51,344 bases of DNA from positions 1-51,344 of the forward strand of contig JAZKXO010000111.1 of the NCBI GenBank assembly GCA_045611685.1, given 5' to 3'. Below are positions 7,794 to 15,174 of the stretch, in pieces. Origin of the DNA: SIG701 sp045611685 (GTDB lineage: Bacteria; Bacillota; Clostridia; Oscillospirales; CAG-272). A program made the position numbers and the translations under genes. The notes under the pieces were generated by a model, which ran no database searches, was not told where the DNA came from, and was given only the letters and a program-made list of their open reading frames with translations. The stretch's first letter is position 1. Each line of letters starts with the position of its first letter.

Positions 7794-8336
7794 TTATTTC
7801 GCAAACGGAGCGCCCATCAGAGCAAGCAGCTCTTTGGCCTCAGCGTCTGTGGTTGCGGTGGTGACGAACGCGATATCCATACCGCGGATCTTGTCAACCT
7901 TGTCGTACTCAATTTCGGGGAAAATAAGCTGCTCTTTGAGACCGAGAGAGTAGTTGCCGCGGCCGTCAAATGCATCGGGATTGATGCCCTTGAAGTCACG
8001 AACGCGAGGCAGGGAGAAGTTGAAGAGTCTGTCAACAAACTCGTACATTCTCTCGCCGCGAAGCGTAACCTTTACGCCGATCTTCATGCCCTGACGGAGC
8101 TTGAAGTTTGCAACGGATTTCTTAGCGTAGGTCGGAACCGGCTTCTGACCGGAGATGAGCGTGAGATCTTCGATGATGCTGTCGATTACCTTGGAGTTGT
8201 CCTTAGCTTCGCCTGCACCGACGTTGATCACGATCTTGTCGAGCTTCGGGATCTGCATGACGCTCTTGTATTCGAACTTCTTCATGAGAGCCGGAGCTAC
8301 TTCTTCTTTATAAAGCTTCTGAAGTCTAGCTGCCAT
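7794..8336 (-). CDS. rplE: 50S ribosomal protein L5
   Basis: 5S rRNA-binding protein of the central protuberance that also contacts P-site tRNA. 180 residues from MAARLQKLYKEEVAPALMKKF; the reading frame is open 11 codons further up, but GCGGAGG lies 8 nt before the ATG at 8336, and family length agrees. Characteristic segments: ISGQKPVPTYAKKSVANFKLRQGMKIGVKVTLRG and GRGNYSLGLKEQLIFPEIEYDKVDKIRGMDIAFVTTA. Confidence 0.98.
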   Translation of the reverse strand: MAARLQKLYKEEVAPALMKKFEYKSVMQIPKLDKIVINVGAGEAKDNSKVIDSIIEDLTLISGQKPVPTYAKKSVANFKLRQGMKIGVKVTLRGERMYEFVDRLFNFSLPRVRDFKGINPDAFDGRGNYSLGLKEQLIFPEIEYDKVDKIRGMDIAFVTTATTDAEAKELLALMGAPFAK

Positions 8337-8350
8337 CTTACAACCTCCGC

Positions 8351-8668
8351 TTACAGTGCGGCGCCGCATTTGGCGCAGACACGGATTTTCTTGTCGCCCT
8401 CAACCTTGTGAGCGACGCGGGTGGGTTTATTGCACTTCTCGCAGAAGATCTGCACTTTGGACGCGTAGATAGCACCTTCGGTTTCTACGATGCCGCCCTG
8501 TTCCTGCTGATTTCTGGGTCTAACGTGCTTTTTAACTACGTTTACACCCTCAACGATGACCTTACCCTCTTTGGGAGAGGTCGCTACTACCTTGCCCTTA
8601 ACACCCTTGGAGTTACCGGAGATTACGATGACAAGGTCGTCTTTCTTAACGTGCATTTTGTTTGCCAT
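8351..8668 (-). CDS. rplX: 50S ribosomal protein L24
   Basis: Assembly-initiating 50S protein with an N-terminal KOW motif (VKKDDLVIVISGNSKGVKGKVVATSPKEGKVIVEGVNVVKKH). 105 residues. The C-terminal part carries two CxxC pairs (FCEKCNKPTRV ... RVCAKCGAAL), so it may bind zinc; this appears in many Firmicutes L24 proteins. GGAGGAAACGAA precedes the ATG. Confidence 0.98.
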   Translation of the reverse strand: MANKMHVKKDDLVIVISGNSKGVKGKVVATSPKEGKVIVEGVNVVKKHVRPRNQQEQGGIVETEGAIYASKVQIFCEKCNKPTRVAHKVEGDKKIRVCAKCGAAL

Positions 8669-8680
8669 TTCGTTTCCTCC

Positions 8681-9049
8681 TTACAGTACTTCCGGTGCCA
8701 GGGACAGGATCTTCGTGAAGTCGTTCTCGCGCAGCTCGCGCGCAACAGGCCCGAAGATACGGGTGCCCTTGGGGTTTTTATCTTCTCCGACAATAACAGC
8801 TGCGTTTTCGTCGAACTTAATATAGGATCCGTCTGCACGGCGGAGTCCCGATACGCTTCTGACGATTACAGCTTTTACGACATCGCCTTTTTTCACAACA
8901 CCGCCCGGTGCGGCTTTCTTAACCGCGCACACAACGATGTCACCGATGTTCGCATATCGTCTACCGGTGCCGCCCAGCACGCGAATGCACATAAGCTCCT
9001 TCGCGCCGGTGTTGTCGGCTACCGTCATCAATGACTGCTGCTGAATCAC
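8681..9049 (-). CDS. rplN: 50S ribosomal protein L14
   Basis: Core 50S protein at the subunit interface. 122 residues, MIQQQSLMTVADNTGAKELMCIRVLGG ... IFGPVARELRENDFTKILSLAPEVL, complete and typical. It begins 63 bp after rpsQ, a slightly longer gap than its neighbours, with AGGAGGACTTGCTCAAGTG upstream. Confidence 0.98.
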   Translation of the reverse strand: MIQQQSLMTVADNTGAKELMCIRVLGGTGRRYANIGDIVVCAVKKAAPGGVVKKGDVVKAVIVRSVSGLRRADGSYIKFDENAAVIVGEDKNPKGTRIFGPVARELRENDFTKILSLAPEVL

Positions 9050-9112
9050 TTGAGCAAGTCCTCCTGTTATTAATTTCTCGTACGTTCTTTGACGTACATT
9101 TTTGAGGATACC

Positions 9113-9373
9113 TTATTTAGCCTTCTCGATGATCTGGACGAGTCTCCAGCGGATCGTCTTAGAAAGCGGTCTGGTTTCCATTACTTCTACGGTATCACCG
9201 ATGCCGCACTCATTTTTCTCATCACGAACGTGAATCTTGGTGGTGCGCTTAATGATCTTACCGTAGGTGGGGTGCTTTACATTGTCTGCGATAGCAACAA
9301 CGATGCATTTGTCCATCTTGTCGCTTACGACCTTGCCCACTCTGGTCTTTCTCAGATTACGGGTTTCTTCCAT
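9113..9373 (-). CDS. rpsQ: 30S ribosomal protein S17
   Basis: OB-fold 16S rRNA-binding protein. 86 residues: MEETRNLRKTRVGKVVSDKMDKCIVVAIADNVKHPTYGKIIKRTTKIHVRDEKN, then CGIGDTVEVMETRPLSKTIRW. GGGGGTACTGAGAA precedes the ATG. Between rpmC and rplN in canonical order. Confidence 0.98.
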   Translation of the reverse strand: MEETRNLRKTRVGKVVSDKMDKCIVVAIADNVKHPTYGKIIKRTTKIHVRDEKNECGIGDTVEVMETRPLSKTIRWRLVQIIEKAK

Positions 9374-9387
9374 TTCTCAGTACCCCC

Positions 9388-9579
9388 TTATGCGTTCTTC
9401 TTCTCACGGATTACGGTCATCACACGAGCGATGTCGCGCTTAACGTCCGCGATCTTGTGGGGGTTATCGAGCTGATTGATTGCGTGCTGAAAACGGAGGT
9501 TGAAGAGTTCGCCCTTCAGCTCTTTCAGCTTAGCATCAAGCTCTACTTCCGTCATATTCTTGATTTCCGTAGCCTTCAC
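9388..9579 (-). CDS. rpmC: 50S ribosomal protein L29
   Basis: Small alpha-helical protein at the peptide exit site, near the docking point of SRP and trigger factor. 63 residues: MKATEIKNMTEVELDAKLKELKGELFNLRFQHAINQLDNPHKIADVKRDIARVMTVIREKK. It starts 3 bp after the rplP stop, so it is probably translationally coupled; GTGGAGGGCTAAGCTGTG provides the binding site. Confidence 0.98.
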   Translation of the reverse strand: MKATEIKNMTEVELDAKLKELKGELFNLRFQHAINQLDNPHKIADVKRDIARVMTVIREKKNA

Positions 9580-9582
9580 AGC

Positions 9583-10014
9583 TTAGCCCTCCACTTCTTT
9601 GTTCAGTTGCTCCCGCGTGACGAAGCGGCACTTGATCGGGAGCTTGTGCATTGCGAGACGCATTGCTTCTCTTGCGATATCCTCATTGATTTCGCCCATC
9701 TCGAACATTACGCGGCCGGGTTTTACAACGGCTACCCAATACTCGGGAGAACCTTTACCGGAACCCATTCGGGTCTCAGCCGGCTTCTCGGTGATCGGCT
9801 TATCGGGGAAAATTTTGATCCATACTTTACCGCCACGCTTGGTGTAACGGGTCATGGCAATACGGGCAGCCTCAATCTGGTTGCTCGTGATCCATGCGGG
9901 TTCCATTGCTACGAGACCGTACATACCGTTCGTGATGGTGTTGCCGCGGGTTGCGCGACCTTTGAGACGTCCGCGCTGGACGCGTCTGTATTTAACTCTC
10001 TTAGGCATCAACAT
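9583..10014 (-). CDS. rplP: 50S ribosomal protein L16
   Basis: Binds at the A-site side of the 50S subunit and organises tRNA accommodation. 143 residues, MLMPKRVKYRRVQRGRLKGRATRGNTITNGMYGLVAMEPAWITSNQIEAARIAMTRY, with the conserved MGSGKGSPEYWVAVVKPGRVMFE. The ATG lies 2 bp after the rpsC stop (TAACTATG), so coupling is likely. Confidence 0.98.
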   Translation of the reverse strand: MLMPKRVKYRRVQRGRLKGRATRGNTITNGMYGLVAMEPAWITSNQIEAARIAMTRYTKRGGKVWIKIFPDKPITEKPAETRMGSGKGSPEYWVAVVKPGRVMFEMGEINEDIAREAMRLAMHKLPIKCRFVTREQLNKEVEG

Positions 10015-10016
10015 AG

Positions 10017-10931
10017 TTAATTTGCGCCCCCTTCGGTAGTTTCTTTCGGTGCTGCAGGAGCGACAGGTGCGCGCATCGGACGGTCAGAGTTTCTCATCGG
10101 ACGATCACCGGTGCGGTTCTGGCCGCCGCGGCGGTCGCCGAAGTTTCTGCCGCCGTCACGGCGGTCGCCACCGAAGCCACGGCCGCCCTCACGGCGATCG
10201 CCGTTTCTGCGGTCACGACGGTCGCCGTTTCTGCGGTCGCCGCCGAACTTCTTCTTATCCTCGGCTGCGAGGGTCGCGCCGGTCTGGGTGCGAGCTACTT
10301 CGGAGAGAACCTCGCCCTTATAGATCCAAACCTTTACGCCGATCTTGCCGTAGGTGGTGTTAGCTTCTGCAAAGCCGTAGTCGATATCCGCGCGCAGCGT
10401 CTGCAGCGGGATAGTACCCTCATGGTAGTGCTCGCTTCTTGCGATTTCCGCGCCGGCGAGACGACCGCTCAGGTTGATTTTGATACCTTTGGCGCCGAGA
10501 CGCATGGTACGGCCGATTGCCTGCTTCATCGCGCGGCGGAAGGAAACGCGTCCTTCGAGCTGGCTTGCGATGGACTCAGCAACGAGCTGTGCGCACATGT
10601 CGATCGGCTTCACCTCGATTACGTTTACAGCAACGGAGGTGCCCATCATCTTCTCAAGCTCAACGCGGAGCTTTTCGATCTCGGTGCCGCCCTTGCCGAT
10701 AACCATACCCGGTTTCGCGCAATGGATGAACACGCGAGCCTTGCCGGCGTTGTCGCGCTCGATCTCGATCTTCGGGATGCCGGCATCCATGAGTTTCTTC
10801 TTCAGATATTTTCTTACGTTGTAATCGGATACAAGCGTATCACCGAACTTTTCGTCAGCAGCGTACCATCTGGAGTCCCAGTTCTTGATAACGCCAACGC
10901 GAAGTCCGTGCGGATTTACTTTCTGACCCAT
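10017..10931 (-). CDS. rpsC: 30S ribosomal protein S3 with a long GDRR-repeat tail
   Basis: Forms part of the mRNA entry tunnel and its helicase. Residues 1-212 are a normal S3: MGQKVNPHGLRVGVIKNWDSRWYA, the KH signature (GMVIGKGGTEIEKLRVELEKM, residues 75-95) and GKIGVKVWIYKGEVLSE. Bacterial S3 usually ends near residue 215-230; this one has 304 residues. Residues 228-282 are low-complexity Gly/Asp/Arg repeats (GGDRRNGDRRDRRNGDRR ...), followed by DRPMR repeats and an Ala/Pro/Glu tail. At DNA level, 10070-10255 is a run of CGGCGATCGCCGTTTCTG-like repeats. The tail is expected to be disordered and RNA-binding (inference). Confidence 0.97.
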   Translation of the reverse strand: MGQKVNPHGLRVGVIKNWDSRWYAADEKFGDTLVSDYNVRKYLKKKLMDAGIPKIEIERDNAGKARVFIHCAKPGMVIGKGGTEIEKLRVELEKMMGTSVAVNVIEVKPIDMCAQLVAESIASQLEGRVSFRRAMKQAIGRTMRLGAKGIKINLSGRLAGAEIARSEHYHEGTIPLQTLRADIDYGFAEANTTYGKIGVKVWIYKGEVLSEVARTQTGATLAAEDKKKFGGDRRNGDRRDRRNGDRREGGRGFGGDRRDGGRNFGDRRGGQNRTGDRPMRNSDRPMRAPVAPAAPKETTEGGAN

Positions 10932-10948
10932 TTTTCCAGCCTCCCTCT

Positions 10949-11284
10949 TTATTCTTTCTCTGCTACCTTAATGGTAATGTGGCTTGTACGTTTGAGAATG
11001 CGATCGCCCGAGCCTTTACCGCGGGGCATCATTCTCTTCATCGTCATGCCGGGGGTCACATAGCATTCGGAAACATAAAGTTTCTCGACGTCCATGTGGA
11101 AGTTATTCTGTGCATCTGCCACTACGCGGTCAAGCAGTTTTGCCAAGGGTTCGCAGGCAGCCTTCCGGGTATTCTTCAGAATACCGGCGGCAACAGCGGT
11201 GTCCTTGCCTCGAATCAGATCGAGAACAATCTTGACCTTGCGCGGGGAGATGCGAATGAAATTCTGGGTTGCTTTTGCTTCCAT
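10949..11284 (-). CDS. rplV: 50S ribosomal protein L22
   Basis: Lines the polypeptide exit tunnel with its long beta-hairpin. 111 residues: MEAKATQNFIRISPRKVKIVLDLIRGK ... VSECYVTPGMTMKRMMPRGKGSGDRILKRTSHITIKVAEKE. The hairpin tip region GMTMKRMMPRGKG is normal, with no obvious macrolide-resistance insertion. GGGAGGATTAAGAGATA precedes the ATG. Confidence 0.98.
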   Translation of the reverse strand: MEAKATQNFIRISPRKVKIVLDLIRGKDTAVAAGILKNTRKAACEPLAKLLDRVVADAQNNFHMDVEKLYVSECYVTPGMTMKRMMPRGKGSGDRILKRTSHITIKVAEKE

Positions 11285-11309
11285 TATCTCTTAATCCTCC
11301 CTGTGCGAA

Positions 11310-11591
11310 TCATTTACCGTTGTTGGATGTTTTGGAGCCGGCGTGTCCTTTGAACGTGCGGGTCGGTGCAAATTCACCGAGCTTGTGGCCGACCATATCC
11401 TCGGTTACATATACCGGGATATGCTTTTTACCGTCGTGGACAGCGATCGTGTGTCCGACGAATTCCGGGAAAATCGTGGAAGAACGGGACCATGTTTTGA
11501 GGACCTTCTTCTCGTTCTTCTCATTCATTGCACATACGCGTGCGAAGAGTTTTTCTTCGACAAAGGGTGCTTTTTTCAAGCTTCTGCTCAT
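11310..11591 (-). CDS. rpsS: 30S ribosomal protein S19
   Basis: 30S head protein that pairs with S13. 93 residues: MSRSLKKAPFVEEKLFARV ... VLKTWSRSSTIFPEFVGHTIAVHDGKKHIPVYVTEDMVGHKLGEFAPTRTFKGHAGSKTSNNGK, a complete family match. AAGGAGGCACCGTAA precedes the ATG. Between rplB and rplV. Confidence 0.98.
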   Translation of the reverse strand: MSRSLKKAPFVEEKLFARVCAMNEKNEKKVLKTWSRSSTIFPEFVGHTIAVHDGKKHIPVYVTEDMVGHKLGEFAPTRTFKGHAGSKTSNNGK

Positions 11592-11608
11592 TTACGGTGC
11601 CTCCTTCC

Positions 11609-12439
11609 TTATTTGCTGTTTCTGCGCTTAACGATGAACTTGTTGGTTCTCGCCTTGTTGTTGCGCGTCTTCAGGCCGAGTGCGGGTTTACCCCAGGGGG
11701 TAAGCGGACCGGGATGACCGATCGGAGACTTACCTTCACCACCACCGTGCGGGTGATCGCAGGGGTTCATAACGGAACCGCGGACGGTCGGGCGGATGCC
11801 CATATGACGTTTCTTACCGGCTTTACCGATCTTGATGGTATCATGCTCGATGTTACCGACCTGACCGATCGTTGCCTTGCAGTTCAGCTGGATATAACGC
11901 ATCTCACCGGAGGGGAGACGAACGAGAGCGAGGCCGCCCTCTTTACTCATAAGCTGTGCCTGCGCACCGGCGGAACGAACGAGCTGTGCGCCCTTACCGG
12001 GGTTGAGCTCTACGTTGTGGATGAACGTACCAACAGGAATGTTAGCAAGCGGCAGGGTGTTACCGGTTTTGATATCGGCATCTGCACCGGAGTAGAGGAC
12101 GTCGCCGTCCTTCAGACCAACGGGCGCGATGATGTAGGATTTCTTGCCGGCTTCGTTTTCGAGAAGTGCGATGTACGCGGTGCGGTTCGGGTCGTACTCG
12201 ATACCGATAACCTTGTTCGCGGTAGCATCCGTTCTCTTGTAGTCCATGATACGGTACTTGATCTTGTTTCCGCCGCCTTTGTGACGAACGGTGATCTTAC
12301 CGTAGCTGTTACGGCCTGCATGCTTTTTCTTGGTAACGATGAGGCTCTTCTCGGGGGTGAACTTGGTCAGTTCCTCAAAGGAGGGGACCGTCATATTACG
12401 GCGCGACGGAGTCGTCGGCTTAAATTTCATTGTTGCCAT
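11609..12439 (-). CDS. rplB: 50S ribosomal protein L2
   Basis: Largest 50S protein, needed for subunit association and peptidyl-transferase function. 276 residues, MATMKFKPTTPSRRNMTVPSFEEL at the start and the signature VRGSVMNPCDHPHGGGEGKSPIGHPGPLTPWGKPALGLKTRNNKARTN, including the essential His in the HPHGGGEG loop. GGAGGAAAGAGACG precedes the ATG. Confidence 0.99.
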   Translation of the reverse strand: MATMKFKPTTPSRRNMTVPSFEELTKFTPEKSLIVTKKKHAGRNSYGKITVRHKGGGNKIKYRIMDYKRTDATANKVIGIEYDPNRTAYIALLENEAGKKSYIIAPVGLKDGDVLYSGADADIKTGNTLPLANIPVGTFIHNVELNPGKGAQLVRSAGAQAQLMSKEGGLALVRLPSGEMRYIQLNCKATIGQVGNIEHDTIKIGKAGKKRHMGIRPTVRGSVMNPCDHPHGGGEGKSPIGHPGPLTPWGKPALGLKTRNNKARTNKFIVKRRNSK

Positions 12440-12456
12440 CGTCTCTTTCCTCCCTC

Positions 12457-12750
12457 TTAGTTCAAGCCCTCAAAGAACTCGATCGTCTTGGAATCGGCAG
12501 TCAGAGTAACGATTGCCTTTTTCCACTCGGCGGTGTAGCCCACCTTGTAACGGAGTCTCTTCGGTTTTCTCTTCATAATAATGGTGTTAACAGCCGCAAC
12601 CTTTACGCCGAACAGTTCTTCAACGGCGTGAGCGATCTCGGGCTTGGTAGCGTCAACGGCGACTTTGAAGGTGTACTTCTTATCGGCGAGGGCGTCCATG
12701 CTCTGCTCGGTGATAATCGGCTTCAGGATGATGTCCTGTGCAAACTTCAT
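12457..12750 (-). CDS. rplW: 50S ribosomal protein L23
   Basis: Sits at the tunnel exit and docks trigger factor and SRP. 97 residues: MKFAQDIILKPIITEQSMDALADKKYTFKVAVDATKPEIAHAVEELFGVKVAAVNTIIMKRKPKRLRYKVGYTAEWKKAIVTL. Its start overlaps the rplD stop by 4 bp (ATGA), a sign of translational coupling. Confidence 0.98.
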   Translation of the reverse strand: MKFAQDIILKPIITEQSMDALADKKYTFKVAVDATKPEIAHAVEELFGVKVAAVNTIIMKRKPKRLRYKVGYTAEWKKAIVTLTADSKTIEFFEGLN

Positions 12751-13373
12751 TTTGCATACACCTCCTCGATCTTCTTGACGGCATCCTGTGCAGCGACGAG
12801 CGTCGTGCAGTTCAGAACGTCATATACGCTGAGCGTATTGGTCTGGGTGGTCTTTACACCCGGGATGTTAGCGAAGCTGGCGATTACCTTCTCGTCTGCC
12901 TCAGGGAGAACAACGAGGGTCTTCTTGCCGGCGCCGATAGCGCTGAGCATAGAAGCCATGGTCTTGGTCTTATACTCTTCGGTAGCGATCTTATCGACAA
13001 CGATCATCTCATTGCCGGCAACCTTAGCGGAGAGAGCGCCGAAGAGAGCAAGTCTCTTAACCTTCTTGTTGAGTTTGATGGTGTAGGTGCGCGGCTTCGG
13101 ACCGAGAGCGATACCGCCGTGCGTCCACTGAGGAGCGCGGGTGGATCCCTGACGGGCGCGGCCGGTACCCTTCTGTCTCCACGGCTTCTTACCACCGCCG
13201 GAAACTTCCGAACGGGTCAGCGTGGACTGGGTGCCCTGTCTCTGGTTAGCAAGGTAAGCCTTGACAGCCGTATGGAGGACAGCGCCGTTTACATCGGCAG
13301 CGAACACAGTGTCAGAAAGAGTCATCGTTCCAACTTCAGCGCCTGCCATGTTTACAACCTTAATCTCTGGCAT
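12747..13373 (-). CDS. rplD: 50S ribosomal protein L4
   Basis: Exit-tunnel protein; in E. coli it also represses its own S10 operon. 208 residues with the extended loop GGGKKPWRQKGTGRARQGSTRAPQWTHGGIALGPKPRTYTIKLNKKVKRLAL. GGAAGGAGGAAGTACA precedes the ATG. The structured leader upstream of rpsJ would be the place to look for L4-type autoregulation (inference). Confidence 0.98.
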   Translation of the reverse strand: MPEIKVVNMAGAEVGTMTLSDTVFAADVNGAVLHTAVKAYLANQRQGTQSTLTRSEVSGGGKKPWRQKGTGRARQGSTRAPQWTHGGIALGPKPRTYTIKLNKKVKRLALFGALSAKVAGNEMIVVDKIATEEYKTKTMASMLSAIGAGKKTLVVLPEADEKVIASFANIPGVKTTQTNTLSVYDVLNCTTLVAAQDAVKKIEEVYAK

Positions 13374-13391
13374 TGTACTTCCTCCTTCCGA

Positions 13392-14021
13392 TTATGCTTT
13401 CACGCTGTTGCGAATGAACACGATACCGTTCTTGGCACCGGGGATGGCGCCCTTAACAGCGATCAGGTTCTTCTCAGCGTCTACTTTTACGATTTCCAGG
13501 TTGAGGATGGTAACCTGCTCGTTACCATACTGACCTGCCATCTTCTTATTCTTGAAGATTCTTGCAGGGTCGATTACGCCCATGGAGCCGGACTGACGGT
13601 GGATCGGACCGATACCGTGCGTCTTTCCGAGCATGTGAAGATTCCATCTCTTGATCGCGCCGGTATAACCGCGGCCCTTCGTGATACCGGTAATGTCGAC
13701 CTTTTCGCCTGCGGCGAAGGTATCGGCGGCTACCACGTCACCAACGTTCATCTCAGCTGCGCCCTCAAGGCGGAATTCCTTCAGGTGTCTCTTAGCGGAA
13801 ACGCCTGCCTTTTTGAAGTGACCTGCCTCAGGCTTCGTTACGTGCTTGTCGCTTACGTCAGCGAAACCGAGCTGAACAGCGTCATAGCCGTCTTTTTCAG
13901 CGGTCTTCTTCTGGACAACGGTGCAAGGACCGGCTTCGATTACGGTTACCGGAATCACGTTGCCCTTTTCGTCGAAGATCTGGGACATACCCAGCTTCTT
14001 GCCGATAATGCCTTTTTTCAT
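13392..14021 (-). CDS. rplC: 50S ribosomal protein L3
   Basis: Early-assembling 50S protein reaching to the peptidyl-transferase centre. 209 residues: MKKGIIGKKLGMSQIFDEKGNVIPVTVIEAGPCTVVQKKT, and the signature GAIKRWNLHMLGKTHGIGPIHRQSGSMGVIDPARIFKNKKMAGQYGNEQVTI. AGGAGGAAAAAG precedes the ATG. A 164-bp spacer with a strong hairpin separates it from rpsJ. Confidence 0.98.
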   Translation of the reverse strand: MKKGIIGKKLGMSQIFDEKGNVIPVTVIEAGPCTVVQKKTAEKDGYDAVQLGFADVSDKHVTKPEAGHFKKAGVSAKRHLKEFRLEGAAEMNVGDVVAADTFAAGEKVDITGITKGRGYTGAIKRWNLHMLGKTHGIGPIHRQSGSMGVIDPARIFKNKKMAGQYGNEQVTILNLEIVKVDAEKNLIAVKGAIPGAKNGIVFIRNSVKA

Positions 14022-14185
14022 TTTCTTTTTCCTCCTGATAAAGGTTATTGGTTGATGTCCGTGTTTTTCCGCCTGCCACAGCGGCGGCGCATCAACATGA
14101 CCTTACCGTCATCAAGCTCACGAACACAGCGTGTCCGTTTCTCACTCTGTACGGCGGGGTTTAACGGCGGGCGGTGTGCCGATTA
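14022..14185 (-). other. structured spacer between rpsJ and rplC
   Basis: On the minus strand this 164-bp spacer can form a two-tier hairpin at 14051-14096: GTTGATG pairs with CATCAAC (7 bp), enclosing CCGCC, a 9-nt loop and GGCGG (5 bp). It ends just above the rplC ribosome binding site AGGAGG. A smaller hairpin, ATGAC-GGTAAG-GTCAT, lies upstream. No T-run and no clear promoter were seen. Confidence 0.5.
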
Positions 14186-14500
14186 TCAGTTCAGCTGAAG
14201 ATCGATATCCACACCGGCGGGGAGCTCGACGTTCATGAGAGCTTCGATCGTCTTCTGAGACGGCTTTTTGATCTCAATCAGTCTCTTGTGGGTTCTCTGC
14301 TCGAACTGCTCGCGGGAATCCTTGTACTTGAATACAGCACGAAGGATCGTAACGACTTCCTTCTCGGTGGGCAGCGGAATCGGACCGGATACTTCGGCGC
14401 CGTTTCTCTTTGCGATCTCGACGATCTTCTCAGCTGCTGCATCGATAATGGTGTGTTCGTAGCTCTTGAGTCTCACACGAATTTTTTCGTTGCCTGCCAC
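14186..14500 (-). CDS. rpsJ: 30S ribosomal protein S10 (GTG start)
   Basis: First gene of the S10 operon; 30S head protein, and NusE in transcription antitermination. 104 residues: MAGNEKIRVRLKSYEHTIIDAAAEKIVEIAKRNGAEVSGPIPLPTEKEVVTILRAVFKYKDSREQFEQRTHKRLIEIKKPSQKTIEALMNVELPAGVDIDLQLN. The start codon is GTG at 14500, with AGGAGG 9 nt upstream. Transcription should begin about 255 nt further up. Confidence 0.98.
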   Translation of the reverse strand: MAGNEKIRVRLKSYEHTIIDAAAEKIVEIAKRNGAEVSGPIPLPTEKEVVTILRAVFKYKDSREQFEQRTHKRLIEIKKPSQKTIEALMNVELPAGVDIDLQLN

Positions 14501-14756
14501 TTTAGGTTGCCTCCTGTTTTATTTGTCTTTGAGGCGCGGAACACTCGCCCGGGCGTTTCCAACCTTCCCTGAATGAAACCGGGTTCCATATGGCCAGCAT
14601 TACCACACGGGAATCCGGGAAACCAAGCAGGATAAGGGGTTTTCGCGAAGGCCGAGTGCTATTCGCCCGAATTACATCGGACATACTCCACGGAAATTCC
14701 CTGCACTCCGCCCGTCGGCAGAAGGCAGCAACCTCCCGTTTCATCGCACATCAAGC
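14501..14756 (-). promoter_or_regulatory. structured 5' leader of the S10 operon
   Basis: Transcript between the predicted start (about 14756) and the rpsJ GTG. I can fold at least two good hairpins. At 14579-14619, CCGG-A-UUCC-C-GUGUGG pairs with CCAUAUGGAACCCGG (15 pairs, one mismatch, one bulge, 9-nt loop). At 14652-14680, CCGA/UCGG and AUUC-GGGC-GAAU are separated by an internal loop. An 80-codon open frame exists here but has no family resemblance. Autogenous control by an r-protein is the likely role (inference from S10 leaders elsewhere). Confidence 0.6.
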
Positions 14757-14762
14757 CTATAT

Positions 14763-14791
14763 ATTATACTACATAAATAGCGGTACATCAA
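14763..14791 (-). promoter_or_regulatory. sigma-A promoter of the S10 ribosomal operon
   Basis: Minus strand TTGATG, 17 bp, TATAAT. An A/T-rich tract (14790-14840) directly upstream of the -35 box looks like an UP element, as expected for a very strong growth-rate-controlled promoter. No other promoter of this quality was seen inside the 14-kb ribosomal cluster. Confidence 0.85.
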
Positions 14792-15108
14792 CACTTTTTT
14801 TATATTTTATGAAAAAATTATATGTAGAAATTTTATAGAATTTTTTGCCGTGTTTTTGTGCACTTTATCCATATAAATGAGTGTTTTTTCGCAAAAACCA
14901 CGATTTTTCGGCTTTTCGGCACCCGATCGGTCAAAAATATTTGCATTTTTTGCGACGGCTGTGCATTTTTTTGCCGATTTTTTCGAATTTCGACCGCTTT
15001 TCTCAAGAAAATGCGCCCGAGCACCGCATAAATCTGCCCGTCGATCCCCCTTGGGATATGCACAGCCATATTATATTATAATAAAAGGAAGAAAATTTCG
15101 CCGCACTC
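14792..15108. other. AT-rich divergent intergenic region
   Basis: This region separates the S10 promoter (minus) from the promoter of the plus-strand membrane protein. It is rich in TTTTT runs (for example 14805-14850 and 14960-14990). No open frame with coding character, RNA gene or convincing operator was recognised. A weaker second plus-strand promoter may lie at 15051-15079 (TTGGGA, 17 bp, TATTAT). Confidence 0.5.
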
Positions 15109-15137
15109 TTGCGTGAAGCGGCAGATTGTGGTAATAT
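15109..15137 (+). promoter_or_regulatory. putative sigma-A promoter for the 15175 gene
   Basis: TTGCGT, 17 bp, TAATAT. The spacer ends in TGTGG, giving an extended -10-like context. The distance to the ATG is about 37 bp. Confidence 0.6.
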
Positions 15138-15174
15138 AATAAATGAAGTTTTTGTGATCTCAGAGGTAGGCTCT

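Noticed and set aside
14502..14744. 80-codon frame in the S10 operon leader
   Set aside because: Starts near the transcript 5' end but lacks a Shine-Dalgarno, has no family features, and overlaps strong RNA hairpins; treated as non-coding leader.
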